Assembly (NCBI GenBank): GCA_038961845.1
Contig: CP152408.1
Coordinates: 5,146,001-5,210,000 of the forward strand
Reading direction: 5' to 3'
Length of the DNA: 64,000 bases
Source: Xylophilus sp. GW821-FHT01B05
GTDB lineage: Bacteria > Pseudomonadota > Gammaproteobacteria > Burkholderiales > Burkholderiaceae_C
How positions within the stretch are numbered: position 1 is the first letter of the stretch; every line of letters starts with the position of its first letter. The translations under genes and the position numbers were made by a program. Shown here piece after piece: positions 1-8,293 of the stretch. The notes beneath the pieces were generated by a model, which ran no database searches, was not told the origin of the DNA, and worked only from the letters and a program-made list of their open reading frames with translations.

Positions 1-630
1 GGTAAAGCCCGGCGGCATGTGCTGGGTGATGACGATGCCCGGGCAGTCGGCGGGCAACGGCACCAGGATCTGCCGGATCGCCTCGGTGCCGCCGGTGGAG
101 GCGCCGATGAAGATCAGCTTCTCGGTCGAGACCCGGCCCAGCAGCGCGCTGGAAGACAAGGGCGCCGGGGCGGGCACGCTGCCGGCCGTGGCGGGCTGCG
201 CGGGCGCGGCGGCTGGCGCGCGCCGGATCTGCGCCTTGGCGGCGATGCGGATCTTCTCGACGATCTGCACCGCCAGATCGTTCAGGCCGTTGGCCACGCC
301 CACGCGCGGCTTGGCGACGAAGTCGGTGGCGCCCAGCTCCAGCGCGCGCAGGGTGACGTCGGCGCCGCGCTCGGTCAGGGTGGAGATCATCACCACCGGC
401 ATCGGCCGCAGGCGCATCAGCCGGCCGAGGAAGTCGATGCCGTCCATGCGCGGCATCTCGACATCGAGCGTGATGACGTCGGGGTTGCGCTCGCGGATCA
501 TCTCGCGGGCGATCAGCGGGTCGTTGGCCGTGCCTATGCACTCCATGTCGGGCTGGCGGTTGATGATTTCGGCCAGCAGGCTGCGCACCAGCGCGGAATC
601 GTCCACCACGACAACGCGGATCTTCTTCAT
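1..630 (-). CDS. cheB: CheB chemotaxis methylesterase/deamidase, C-terminus cut by window edge
   Basis: Removes methyl groups from chemoreceptor glutamates during adaptation, after phosphorylation by CheA; cytoplasmic. The visible 210 residues start [19 protein letters not shown] and form a receiver domain with the acidic pair D10/D11, phospho-acceptor D56 in ITLDVEMP and the KP motif near residue 107. An Ala/Pro-rich linker (about 135-165) leads into the methylesterase domain, whose GASTGG motif carries the expected catalytic Ser178. About 140 residues, including the catalytic His and Asp, lie to the left of the window. It is the last visible gene of the chemotaxis operon but is separated from cheD by 314 bp of structured DNA, so it may be weakly coupled or have its own promoter. 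Confidence 0.96.
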   Translation of the reverse strand, partial: MKKIRVVVVDDSALVRSLLAEIINRQPDMECIGTANDPLIAREMIRERNPDVITLDVEMPRMDGIDFLGRLMRLRPMPVVMISTLTERGADVTLRALELGATDFVAKPRVGVANGLNDLAVQIVEKIRIAAKAQIRRAPAAAPAQPATAGSVPAPAPLSSSALLGRVSTEKLIFIGASTGGTEAIRQILVPLPADCPGIVITQHMPPGFT

Positions 631-647
631 GCTCGTCTCTTCTTTAA

Positions 648-917
648 GAACGTGTTTGCGATCTCTATGGGGTCGCGCAAGTGTCTTTGCGGGATGGGAT
701 GCAAGGCGCGGTGCACAGCCAATAGCACCGCTATTGGCAAGCGCCGCAACGCCGCAGACCGCCCGCAAAGGCACTTGCCCTGCGGGTTGGAGTGAAATCG
801 GGCGATTGAGTGTCCCATCTGCTTGCATGGGCGCGAGCCCATGCGGCGGGCGCTGGGCCGCCCACTCATCCCGATTGCACTCCAACGCGATCCCCATACA
901 GATCGTAAACACGTTCT
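648..917. repeat. Nested inverted-repeat element between cheD and cheB
   Basis: This 314-bp gap has no convincing gene. Its ends are imperfect inverted repeats: agaacgtgtttgcgatc at 648-664 matches the complement of 901-917, and the match continues inward to about 677 and 886. Inside are further arms: gcaagtgtctttgcggg (677-693) pairs with 763-779, ttggagtgaaatcggg (787-802) pairs with 870-885, and the short hairpin ccaatag/ctattgg lies at 719-737. The layout resembles a non-autonomous miniature element or a strongly folded RNA spacer. Nothing indicates a coding function. Confidence 0.7.
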
Positions 918-944
918 GTAGTCTGGCTGCAGGTCCTGGCGAGC

Positions 945-1604
945 TTAGAACAAATCAACCGAGCCCCCCGCCGTGGCCTGCACCACGACCGCCGCGTTGC
1001 CACGCCGCTCCTGCGACAGCAGCGACTCTGGATGGGTGTGCGCCAGGCGCTTGACCATGGCCTTGCCGGTCACCGGAAAGAAGCACACCTTGCGTGGATG
1101 GATGTCCAGCACATCGGCGGACAGGATGGGAATGCGCTCGGTGCGCAGGTAGTCCTTCACGAACTCAGTATTGCGCTCGCCCACGTTCATGGTGGTGAAG
1201 CCGGCCATCACCTGCGCGCCGCCAAAGATCTTGGCCTGCAGGCTCTCGCGCCGGGCGCCGGCCTTGAGCATTTCGTTGATCAGCAGCTCCATGGCGTAGG
1301 AGCCGTAGCGGGCCGAGGCGTCGTCCGCATCGCTCTCGGGCAGCATGAAGTGGTTCATGCCGCCCAGGCCGGTGCGGCTGTCCCACAGGCAGGCGGCAAT
1401 GCAGGAGCCCAGCACGGTCATGATGACCAGCTCCTGGTTCGACACGAAGTACTCGCCCGGCAGCACCTTGACGGCGTTGTACTGGAAGTGGTGGTCGAAG
1501 TAGAAGAACGTGGCCTCGCTCGGCCGGCGCGCCTGCGACTTGAGCAGGTCGAGCGAAGACACGCGGGCCTGCAGCGGCCGCGTCAGTACTTCAGCAGCGC
1601 TCAT
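945..1604 (-). CDS. cheD: CheD chemoreceptor glutamine deamidase
   Basis: Deamidates specific glutamines of methyl-accepting chemotaxis proteins, and in many species also interacts with phosphatases of the pathway. The 219-residue product shows the family core: catalytic Cys68 in [12 protein letters not shown] and His85 in GGMNHFMLP, with the 17-residue spacing of the Thermotoga enzyme. FGGAQVM and NVGERN are typical downstream motifs. Its start overlaps the end of cheR by 14 bp, which indicates translational coupling. The C-terminal 40 residues after VKRL are less conserved and are common in betaproteobacterial CheD proteins. Confidence 0.96.
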   Translation of the reverse strand: MSAAEVLTRPLQARVSSLDLLKSQARRPSEATFFYFDHHFQYNAVKVLPGEYFVSNQELVIMTVLGSCIAACLWDSRTGLGGMNHFMLPESDADDASARYGSYAMELLINEMLKAGARRESLQAKIFGGAQVMAGFTTMNVGERNTEFVKDYLRTERIPILSADVLDIHPRKVCFFPVTGKAMVKRLAHTHPESLLSQERRGNAAVVVQATAGGSVDLF

Positions 1605-2463
1605 AGACCGTCTTTCCGCGCAGCGTGAACAGGTCGCGCGATTCGCTGAAGTTCTCGGCGTGGCCTACAAACAGCATGCCGCCAGGCTTCATCACGCGGT
1701 GGATGCGCTCCAGCACGCGGCGCTGGGTGGCGGCGTCGAAGTAGATCATCACATTGCGGCAGAACACCACGTCGAAGGGCTCCTTGAACGGCCAGTCGTC
1801 GCGGATCAGGTTGACGCTCAGGAAGTCGATGTGGCGGCGCAGCTCGGGCTTGACCCGCACCAGCCCGGCATTGGTCTGCTTGCCGCGCAAGAAGAAGCGC
1901 TGCTGGCGCTCGGGCGACAAGCCCTTGAGCGCGTCGAGCCGGTAGATGCCGCGCTCGGCCTGCGCCAGCACCTTGGAGTCGATGTCGCTGGCGATCAGCT
2001 TGAAGCTCGCCTGCGCGCCCAGCGCCTCTTGCGCGGTCATGACGATGGAATACGGCTCCTCACCGGTCGATGCCGCGTTGCACCACACGCGCCAGGGCGT
2101 GCCAGGGCGCGCGGCCAGGTGCTTGGCCAGGATCTCGAAGTGGTGCTGCTCGCGAAAGAAGGCCGTGAGGTTGGTGGTGAGCGCGTTGACGAACTCCTGC
2201 CACTCGGTGCCGCCCGAGCCATCGGCCGACTCCAGCCAACCCAGGTAGTCGTGGAAGCTGGAGTGGCCGGTTTCGCGCAGCCGGCGCGAGAGCCGGCTGT
2301 AGACCATGGCGTGCTTGCCCTCGTGCAGGCTGATGCCCGCGCGCTGGTAGATCAGCGAGCGCACCCGCTGAAAGTCGGACTCGGTCCAGGCAAATTCACG
2401 CGCCGCTGCCGCGGGTGCCGTGGCCAGGGCGCTGTCGCGCGAGAGGGTGGCGAGGGTCGACAC
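1591..2463 (-). CDS. cheR: CheR chemoreceptor methyltransferase
   Basis: Transfers methyl groups from S-adenosylmethionine to receptor glutamates, opposing CheB. The 290-residue product has an N-terminal helical domain (about 20-100) and a SAM-binding methyltransferase domain containing the altered family motif NAASTGEEPYSI, then FDVVFCRNVMIYFD and GGMLFVGHAENF. The reading frame is open upstream as far as 2634, but that stretch overlaps cheW and looks non-native. The GTG at 2461-2463 (MSTLATLSRD) gives the normal family length and was chosen as the start. Upstream cheW ends 56 bp away. Confidence 0.95.
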   Translation of the reverse strand: MSTLATLSRDSALATAPAAAAREFAWTESDFQRVRSLIYQRAGISLHEGKHAMVYSRLSRRLRETGHSSFHDYLGWLESADGSGGTEWQEFVNALTTNLTAFFREQHHFEILAKHLAARPGTPWRVWCNAASTGEEPYSIVMTAQEALGAQASFKLIASDIDSKVLAQAERGIYRLDALKGLSPERQQRFFLRGKQTNAGLVRVKPELRRHIDFLSVNLIRDDWPFKEPFDVVFCRNVMIYFDAATQRRVLERIHRVMKPGGMLFVGHAENFSESRDLFTLRGKTVYERC

Positions 2464-2519
2464 GGGAACGCATTCGTGAAGGTGTGCCCCGCGCCGGTGG
2501 GCGCGGGGCGGCAGCAGCC

Positions 2520-3017
2520 TCAGGCCGCCACAGCGGCGGGCGCCACCAGGCCCATGTCCACGCTGGACATGAGCTTCTCGATGTCCAGCAGAATCAGCAT
2601 GCGCTCGGCCACCGAGCCCAGGCCCAGGATGCAACCGTTGTCGATCACGCTTTCGATCTCGGGCGCGGCCTTGATGTTGTCGGGCATCAGCTCCAGCACA
2701 TCGCTGACCGAATCGACCACGATGCCGACCACGCGGTTGCGCAGGTTCAGGATGATGACGACGGTGAAGCTGTTGTAGTCGGCATTGGCGCAGTTGAACT
2801 TGAGCCGCATGTCGACGATGGGCACGATGGTGCCGCGCAGGTTGACCACGCCCTTGATGAACTCCGGCGCGTTGGCGATGCGGGTCGGCGGCTCGTAGCC
2901 GCGGATCTCCTGCACCTTCAGGATGTCAATGCCGTATTCCTCCTGGTCCAGCCGGAAGGTCAGGTATTCCCGCGCGCCGGTGACGGTGCTCTGGCCGATT
3001 TTGCCCATGACGCTCAT
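2520..3017 (-). CDS. cheW: CheW receptor-kinase coupling protein
   Basis: Scaffold that links chemoreceptors to CheA in the signalling array. The 165-residue product is one CheW-like SH3-type domain, with [36 protein letters not shown] and DSVSDVLEL as family signatures. Two ATGs are in frame: the one at 3017 has an AAGGAG ribosome site 7 bp upstream, whereas the one at 3023 lies only 1 bp from it, so 3017 was chosen. It sits between cheA and cheR in the same direction. Confidence 0.97.
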   Translation of the reverse strand: MSVMGKIGQSTVTGAREYLTFRLDQEEYGIDILKVQEIRGYEPPTRIANAPEFIKGVVNLRGTIVPIVDMRLKFNCANADYNSFTVVIILNLRNRVVGIVVDSVSDVLELMPDNIKAAPEIESVIDNGCILGLGSVAERMLILLDIEKLMSSVDMGLVAPAAVAA

Positions 3018-3076
3018 GTCCATACTCCTTGATTGCGTTGCCGCGTCTGTCTATCTGTGTGTGCGTGTGCAGCCGG

Positions 3077-5317
3077 TCAGTGCCGGGCGCGCCGGACTAA
3101 CCCGCTGGTATCCAGGATCAGCGCCACCTTGCCATCGCCGAGGATGGTCGCGCCCGAGATGTTGGGCACCTTGCGGTAGTTGGATTCGAGGTTCTTCACC
3201 ACCACCTGGTGCTGGCCGAGCAGCTCGTCGACCAGCAGCGACACGCGGCTGCCGTCGGATTCGACGACGACCATGATGTTGCCCTCGGGGTCGTCGGACG
3301 GGCGCGGCACCTGGAAGATTTTGTCGAGCGCCACCACCGGCATGTAGTCGTCGCGCACCTTGACCAGTTGCGAGCCCTGGGCGATGGTGTTGAGCGAATC
3401 CGCATTCACCTGGAAGGACTCGATCACCGATGACAAGGGCAGGATGTAGACCTCGCTGGCCACGCGCACCGACATGCCGTCCATGATGGCCAGCGTCAGC
3501 GGCAGCCGCACCGAGACCTTCATGCCATAGCCCTCGGCCGAATCGATCTCGACCGAGCCGCCCAGCGCCGTGATGTTCTTCTTGACCACGTCCATGCCAA
3601 CGCCGCGGCCCGACACATCGGTGACCTGGTCGGCAGTGGAGAAGCCGGGCGCGAAGATCAGGCCCCAGACATCGGCGTCGCTCATCTGGTCGGACACGTC
3701 CAGGCCGCGCTCGCGCGCCTTGGACAGGAGCTTTTCGCGCGACAGGCCGCGGCCGTCGTCGCGCACCTCGATGACGATGGAGCCGCCCTGGTGCGAGGCC
3801 GACAGCGTGATGGTGCCGTGCTCGGACTTGCCACCAGCCAGGCGGGTTTCCGGCAGCTCGATGCCGTGGTCGCAGCTGTTGCGCACCAGGTGCGTGAGCG
3901 GGTCGGTGATCTTCTCGACCAGGCCCTTGTCCAGCTCGGTGGCTTCGCCCTGGGTGACCAGCTCGACCTTCTTGCCAAGCTTGGTCGCCAGGTCGCGCAG
4001 CATGCGCGGGAAGCGGCTGAACACGGTGGACATCGGGATCATGCGGATCGACATGACCGATTCCTGCAGGTCGCGCGTGTTGCGGTCCAGGTCGGACAGG
4101 CCGCTGAGCAACTGCTGGTACAGCGCCGGATCCAGGCCCTGGCTGTTCTGCGCCAGCATGGCCTGGGTGATGACCAGTTCGCCGACCAGGTTGATGAGCT
4201 GGTCGACCTTGCTGACCGCGACGCGGATGGTGGTGGCCTCCAGCGTCTGGGCCGCCGGGCTGGCCGGGGCGGCCGCCTTGGCTACCGCGCGCGCCGGGCT
4301 GCTCTGGACATCGGCGGCGGCGCCATTGGTGGCCTGTGCGTCGTGCGGTTGGCCGTCTGCGCCCAGGCCGTGCGGTGCGCCGGGGGAGCCGGGGAACAGG
4401 CCAAAGGAGGCAATGGGCGAGCCCGGTGCGTCGTGGAAGAAGCCGAACGGTGCCTTGGCGGCGGCGGCGGCTTCGAGCAGATCGGGGTCGTGCAGCTCAG
4501 GCGACTCGCTGGCGTCGGCGTCGCTGTCGTCGAACACGTGGGCCGCAGCCGCAGCTGGGGCAGCGCCGCGCGGCGTGATCGTCACCTGCTCCTTGGCGAC
4601 GTGGAAGACGAACAGGTCCAGCAGGTCATCGTCAGTGGAAGTGGTGTCCACCGCAAACACGCGGGTGTCGGCGCGGTCGCTGGGCAGCGGCTCTATGGTG
4701 CCGAGGCCGGGGATGTCGCGGAACAGCTCGCGCAGCGCGTCGGCCTGCGCGGGTTGCTCCAGCGGGCCGATGCGGATTTCCAGCGCGCGGTTGCCGCTGG
4801 CGGCGACCGGTGCCGGCGCTGCCGCAACAGGTGCCGGTGCGGGCGGCGGCGGTGCCACCACCACGGCTGGCGCCGGCGCTGGCGCGGGCACTTCGCCCGC
4901 GGCCAGGGCGGCGATGCGCAGCACCAGCTCGGAGGTGTCGAGCGCCTGGCCCTCGCCGCCGGCCTGGTGGCGTGCCAGCAGGCTGCGCGAGGCGTCGGCG
5001 GATTCGAGCAGCACGTCGACCATGGCGGGCACGGGCTGCAGCTCGTGGCGGCGCAGGCGGTCGAGCAGCGACTCCATCTGGTGCGTCAGCTCGGCCACGT
5101 CGGAGAAGCCGAAGGTGGCGGCACCGCCCTTGATGGAATGGGCGCAGCGGAAGATGCCGTTCAGCTCTTCGTCGTCGGCCTGCTGCAGGTCCAGGTCGAG
5201 CAGCATGTGCTCCATCTGGTCCAGGTTCTCGCCGGCCTCCTCGAAGAAGATTTCGTAGAACTGGCTGAGATCGAAATCTGCGCCGCCGCCGCTGGATTCC
5301 TGGTGAAGTTCAGGCAT
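3077..5317 (-). CDS. cheA: CheA chemotaxis histidine kinase
   Basis: Autophosphorylates in response to receptors and passes phosphate to CheY and CheB. The 746-residue protein has, in order, an HPt domain with His60 in CAHSIKGGAATFGF, a low-complexity Ala/Pro linker, a P2-like response-regulator docking region (about 180-245), a second Ala/Gly-rich linker, the dimerisation helices (SKVDQLINLVGELV), a HATPase domain (HLVRNSCDHGIE, VRDDGRG, GRGVGMDVV) and a C-terminal CheW-like regulatory domain. All kinase boxes are intact. It is preceded by a cheY (61-bp gap) and followed by cheW. Confidence 0.97.
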   Translation of the reverse strand: MPELHQESSGGGADFDLSQFYEIFFEEAGENLDQMEHMLLDLDLQQADDEELNGIFRCAHSIKGGAATFGFSDVAELTHQMESLLDRLRRHELQPVPAMVDVLLESADASRSLLARHQAGGEGQALDTSELVLRIAALAAGEVPAPAPAPAVVVAPPPPAPAPVAAAPAPVAASGNRALEIRIGPLEQPAQADALRELFRDIPGLGTIEPLPSDRADTRVFAVDTTSTDDDLLDLFVFHVAKEQVTITPRGAAPAAAAAHVFDDSDADASESPELHDPDLLEAAAAAKAPFGFFHDAPGSPIASFGLFPGSPGAPHGLGADGQPHDAQATNGAAADVQSSPARAVAKAAAPASPAAQTLEATTIRVAVSKVDQLINLVGELVITQAMLAQNSQGLDPALYQQLLSGLSDLDRNTRDLQESVMSIRMIPMSTVFSRFPRMLRDLATKLGKKVELVTQGEATELDKGLVEKITDPLTHLVRNSCDHGIELPETRLAGGKSEHGTITLSASHQGGSIVIEVRDDGRGLSREKLLSKARERGLDVSDQMSDADVWGLIFAPGFSTADQVTDVSGRGVGMDVVKKNITALGGSVEIDSAEGYGMKVSVRLPLTLAIMDGMSVRVASEVYILPLSSVIESFQVNADSLNTIAQGSQLVKVRDDYMPVVALDKIFQVPRPSDDPEGNIMVVVESDGSRVSLLVDELLGQHQVVVKNLESNYRKVPNISGATILGDGKVALILDTSGLVRRARH

Positions 5318-5377
5318 GGCGGGCTCCGGGGATGTACGTCGTATGCATGCTGGGACAGAAAAAGGAAGGCCGCCGCT

Positions 5378-5740
5378 TCAGCGGGTGACCTTCTGGATGA
5401 CCTCGATCAGGCGGTTCGGGTCGAACGGTTTGACCAGCCAGCCGGTGGCGCCTGCGGCGCGGCCGGCCTGCTTCATCTGGTCGCTGGATTCGGTGGTGAG
5501 GATCAGGATCGGCGTGGTCTTGAACTTGGCCTGCTCGCGCAGCATGCGGGTCAGGCCGATGCCGTCCAGGCGCGGCATGTTCTGGTCGGCCAGCACCAGG
5601 TCGACCTTCTCGGTCTGGGCTTTTTCGAAGGCGTCTTGTCCGTCCACCGCCTCGACCACGTGGTAGCCGGCGCCGGTCAGGGTGAACGACACCATTTTTC
5701 GCATGGAGGGCGAATCATCAACAGCGAGGATCGACAGCAT
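5378..5740 (-). CDS. cheY: CheY-type single-domain response regulator (chemotaxis operon copy)
   Basis: A 120-residue stand-alone receiver. It shows the acidic pair in AVDDSPSMRKM, phospho-acceptor Asp in LVLADQNMPRLDG, the Thr of ILTTESS and the Lys of VKPFDP. It is likely a phosphate acceptor from CheA; a second and more classical cheY lies with cheZ at 35667. This copy carries Gln instead of Ile or Val after the phospho-Asp (DQNMP), as in the CheY2-like receivers that sit directly upstream of cheA in many betaproteobacteria. The frame is open upstream, but the ATG at 5738-5740 (MLSILAVDDS) gives the family length. Confidence 0.93.
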   Translation of the reverse strand: MLSILAVDDSPSMRKMVSFTLTGAGYHVVEAVDGQDAFEKAQTEKVDLVLADQNMPRLDGIGLTRMLREQAKFKTTPILILTTESSDQMKQAGRAAGATGWLVKPFDPNRLIEVIQKVTR

Positions 5741-5788
5741 GTGGTGGCTCCAGCTAGCGTTGCGTGGCAAAAGAAAGAACGGGCGGTT

Positions 5789-6247
5789 TCAGAAGAGCTC
5801 GACGGAACCAGCGTCCATCTCACCCTGCGTCACGGGATTGGGGCGCTCGGGCTCGGGCTGGGGCTTGGCGAAGGGCGTGGCTTCTTCGCCCTCTTCGCGG
5901 CCCATGGTTTCGGCGGCCAGGCGAAAGGCGCAACCCTGCAGCACGCCGCGGGTGTGGGCAATCAGTTGCGAGGCCATGTCCTGGAACTGCAGCTCGGTGA
6001 CGGCCTGGCGCAGCGTCTCGCGCACCTCGTCCAGCGCCTGGCCGAAGCCGCTGGCCGCGGCCGCGCCGTCCAGGCCCGCATGGGCCGAGCCGAAGCGCTC
6101 CATGAGGTTTTCGGAGGCATGGTCCAGCAGGCCTTCGAGCCGTTGCAGGTCGTGCATGACCACCAGCAGCGAGTCCTGGACCTCGGCCACCACCATCAAC
6201 GGCAACTGCACGGCTGGACCGTTTTGGCTTGCGAGCGTCTGTTGCAT
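5789..6247 (-). CDS. CheZ-like helical chemotaxis protein, function unknown
   Basis: First gene of the chemotaxis operon. The 152-residue product is predicted by eye to be almost all helical, without membrane segments. It contains VTELQFQDMASQLIAHT, which resembles the QDF/QDL-Q helix of CheZ phosphatases and short helical segments in some receptor signalling proteins. The remainder is not recognised. The start at 6247 has GGAG 5 bp upstream; the longer open frame to 6589 crosses the promoter and was rejected. Location directly before cheY suggests a role in CheY dephosphorylation or docking, which is inference; a true cheZ exists elsewhere (36053). Confidence 0.75.
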   Translation of the reverse strand: MQQTLASQNGPAVQLPLMVVAEVQDSLLVVMHDLQRLEGLLDHASENLMERFGSAHAGLDGAAAASGFGQALDEVRETLRQAVTELQFQDMASQLIAHTRGVLQGCAFRLAAETMGREEGEEATPFAKPQPEPERPNPVTQGEMDAGSVELF

Positions 6248-6345
6248 CGTTTCTCCGTCCCTGCCAATCCCTGCAGTCGGGAGCAGTCCCCTGACCACTG
6301 AGTTGCGGCACCTATTCTGGGCCATTCGCGCCAGATTCACTCTAC

Positions 6346-6372
6346 ATATCGGCACAAAATCCCCTGACTTCA
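6346..6372 (-). promoter_or_regulatory. Sigma-28 (FliA) promoter of the chemotaxis operon
   Basis: On the minus strand the sequence reads TGAAGTCA, 11 bp, GCCGATAT, close to the enterobacterial FliA consensus TAAAGTTT-N11-GCCGATAA. Transcription would begin near 6338, giving a leader of about 90 nt before the first gene at 6247. The same 8-11-8 layout recurs before flagellin 1, motA and flgM. Confidence 0.8.
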
Positions 6373-6458
6373 CACAATTTCGCAACAGGAATGTAACTGC
6401 CTGGCGAAAGCCCCCGCCACACCACTGCGGCCCACGGTGCCACCTATCATTGCCGCCC

Positions 6459-7553
6459 ATGTCCGACGAAAGCCCCGCCCTGCCCTTGCGCATCCTGCAC
6501 CTGGAGGATTCGGCGACAGACCACGCACTGGTGCGCCACGCCTTGCAGCGCGGGAATGTTGCGTTTGAAATTGCCCGGGTAGAAACCATAGAGACCTTGC
6601 AGACCGCGTTGGCCGGCGGGGGCTTCGACGTGGTGCTGGCGGACTACCGGCTGCCCGGCTTCACTGCCGTCGATGCCTGGGAAACGGTCTGCGCGCTGCA
6701 ACAGGATGTGCCGCCCTTCGTGTTGCTGTCGGGCGCCATCGGCGAGCCGGCGGCGGTGGATGCGATCCGGCGCGGCATCAGCGACTACCTGCTGAAGGAC
6801 GACATGGCCAAGCTGCCGCACGTGATCGCGCGCTCGATCGAGGTGCGGCAGGCGCGGCGCGAGCGCCAGCGCGCCAGCCGCGAGCTGGCGGCCTCCGAGC
6901 GCCGGCTGGCCGAACTGACCGAGCACCTGCAGAGCAGCATCGAGCAAGAGCGCGCGGCGATCGCACGCGAGATCCATGACGACATCGGCGGCGCGCTGAC
7001 GGCGGTGAAGTTCGACCTGGCCTGGATCGGCCGGCACACGCAGGACGAAGAGATGGCGGGCCACGCCCAGGCCGCCGGCGAGATGCTGCGCCACGCGATT
7101 GGCGCGAGCCAGCGCATCATGATGAATCTGCGCCCGCCGATCCTGGACCAGGGCCTGACCGCTGCGCTGCAGTGGCTGGTGGAGAATTTCGAGCGGCGCA
7201 CCGGCATTCCGGTGCGCATGCATGCGCCGCTGCGCCGGCCGGCCCTGACGCCGGAGACCGAGCTGGTGGCCTACCGTACTGCCCAGGAAGCCTTGACCAA
7301 TATCACCAAATACGCGCACTGCTCCGAGGTGGTGATCGATCTGTCCGACACCGGCGGCCTGCTGACGCTGGAGGTGGCCGACAACGGCCGTGGCCTGCCG
7401 CCGGCGGCGCTGGACACGCCCAAGGCCTTTGGCCTGCGCGGCCTGCACGAGCGCGCCAAGACGGTGGGCGGCTGGCTGGACGTGAGTGCGCCGGCCGGCG
7501 GCGGCACGGCGCTGGTGCTGTCGGTGCCGCTGGCGCAAGAGGCCGCGCCATGA
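6459..7553 (+). CDS. Receiver-histidine kinase fusion of the NarL/UhpB class
   Basis: A soluble 364-residue signalling protein. Residues 10-125 are a receiver domain (LHLEDS, phospho-acceptor D62 in LADYRLPG, KDD at 113-115). A coiled-coil linker (125-165) leads to a HisKA_3 dimerisation helix with phospho-accepting His173 in AREIHDDIGGAL, then a HATPase domain (AQEALTNITKYA, DNGRGLPP, GLRGLHERA). There is no transmembrane or sensor domain, so input probably arrives through the receiver. Start at 6459 (MSDESPALPL) was chosen because upstream residues fall in the divergent promoter region. It overlaps the next gene by ATGA and is the likely partner kinase. Confidence 0.92.
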   Translation: MSDESPALPLRILHLEDSATDHALVRHALQRGNVAFEIARVETIETLQTALAGGGFDVVLADYRLPGFTAVDAWETVCALQQDVPPFVLLSGAIGEPAAVDAIRRGISDYLLKDDMAKLPHVIARSIEVRQARRERQRASRELAASERRLAELTEHLQSSIEQERAAIAREIHDDIGGALTAVKFDLAWIGRHTQDEEMAGHAQAAGEMLRHAIGASQRIMMNLRPPILDQGLTAALQWLVENFERRTGIPVRMHAPLRRPALTPETELVAYRTAQEALTNITKYAHCSEVVIDLSDTGGLLTLEVADNGRGLPPAALDTPKAFGLRGLHERAKTVGGWLDVSAPAGGGTALVLSVPLAQEAAP

Positions 7554-8179
7554 TCCGCGTGATGCTGTGCGACGACCACGCGGTGGTGCGGCGCGGCGTG
7601 CGCGACACGCTGTGTGATGCGGTCGACATCACGGTCACGGCCGAGGTCGGCGGCTACTCTGAGCTGCGCGAGGCGCTGCGCAGCACCGCCTGCGACGTGC
7701 TGCTGCTGGACCTGAGCATGCCCGGGCGCAGCGGCCTGGAGGTGCTGGCCAGCCTGCGCGAGACGCACCCCGAGATCCGCGTGCTGGTGGTGTCGATGTA
7801 CCCCGAGGACCAGTACGCGATCCGCTGCCTGCGCGCCGGCGCGCAGGGCTACGTCAACAAGGCCGGCGAGCCGGAAGAGCTGGTGACGGCAGTGCGCACG
7901 CTGGCGCAGGGCCGCAAGTACCTGACGGCCGAGGTGGCGCAGATGCTGGCCGACAGCGTGTCGCGGCCGGTACTGGAGAGCCCGCACGCCGCGCTGTCCG
8001 AGCGCGAACTGCAGACGCTGCTGAAGATCGCCTCGGGCCGGCGCCTGTCGGACATTGCCGAGGAGCTGACGCTGAGCCCCAAGACCGTGAGCGTCTACCG
8101 CACCCGCGTGCTGGAGAAGCTGGGCTTGTCCAACAACGCCGAGCTGACGGTCTACGCGATCCGCAACGGATTGGTGTAG
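7550..8179 (+). CDS. NarL/LuxR-family response regulator
   Basis: A 209-residue DNA-binding regulator. The receiver domain has CDDHAVVRRG, phospho-acceptor D54 in LLLDLSMPGRSG, and VNKAGEPEEL around the conserved Lys. The C-terminal LuxR helix-turn-helix (about 145-205) reads LSERELQTLLKIASGRRL ... LSPKTVSVYRTRVLEKLGL. The ATG overlaps the kinase stop codon, so the two are an operonic pair. Targets cannot be read from the sequence; the position between the che and fli operons makes motility or biofilm control plausible but unproven. Confidence 0.93.
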   Translation: MIRVMLCDDHAVVRRGVRDTLCDAVDITVTAEVGGYSELREALRSTACDVLLLDLSMPGRSGLEVLASLRETHPEIRVLVVSMYPEDQYAIRCLRAGAQGYVNKAGEPEELVTAVRTLAQGRKYLTAEVAQMLADSVSRPVLESPHAALSERELQTLLKIASGRRLSDIAEELTLSPKTVSVYRTRVLEKLGLSNNAELTVYAIRNGLV

Positions 8180-8195
8180 CTACACTTTTAATAGC

Positions 8196-8293
8196 TTTAT
8201 ACCGGCTCTCAACCTGCATTTCAGGTATAAAACTACCTGAAGTTCAGAAGGTACGCCGGCATCCAGCTACTAATTTTGTAGCTGCGCTAGCGC
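8196..8293. terminator. Convergent terminator region between the response regulator and fliR
   Basis: Two convergent genes end on either side of this AT-rich spacer. It contains an 8-bp stem tttatacc/ggtataaa (8196-8203 with 8224-8231), a stem agctac/gtagct around taatttt (8265-8283), and gcgctagcgc (8284-8293), which overlaps the fliR stop. The opening atagcttta resembles the dispersed tagctat repeat seen elsewhere in the window. Confidence 0.5.

Noticed and set aside
3791..6301. 836-codon open frame on the plus strand opposite cheA and cheY
   Set aside because: It is the antisense of complete genes with clear family motifs. Its translation is rich in Gly, Ala, Arg, Gln and His without domains, as expected from GC-rich codon shadows.
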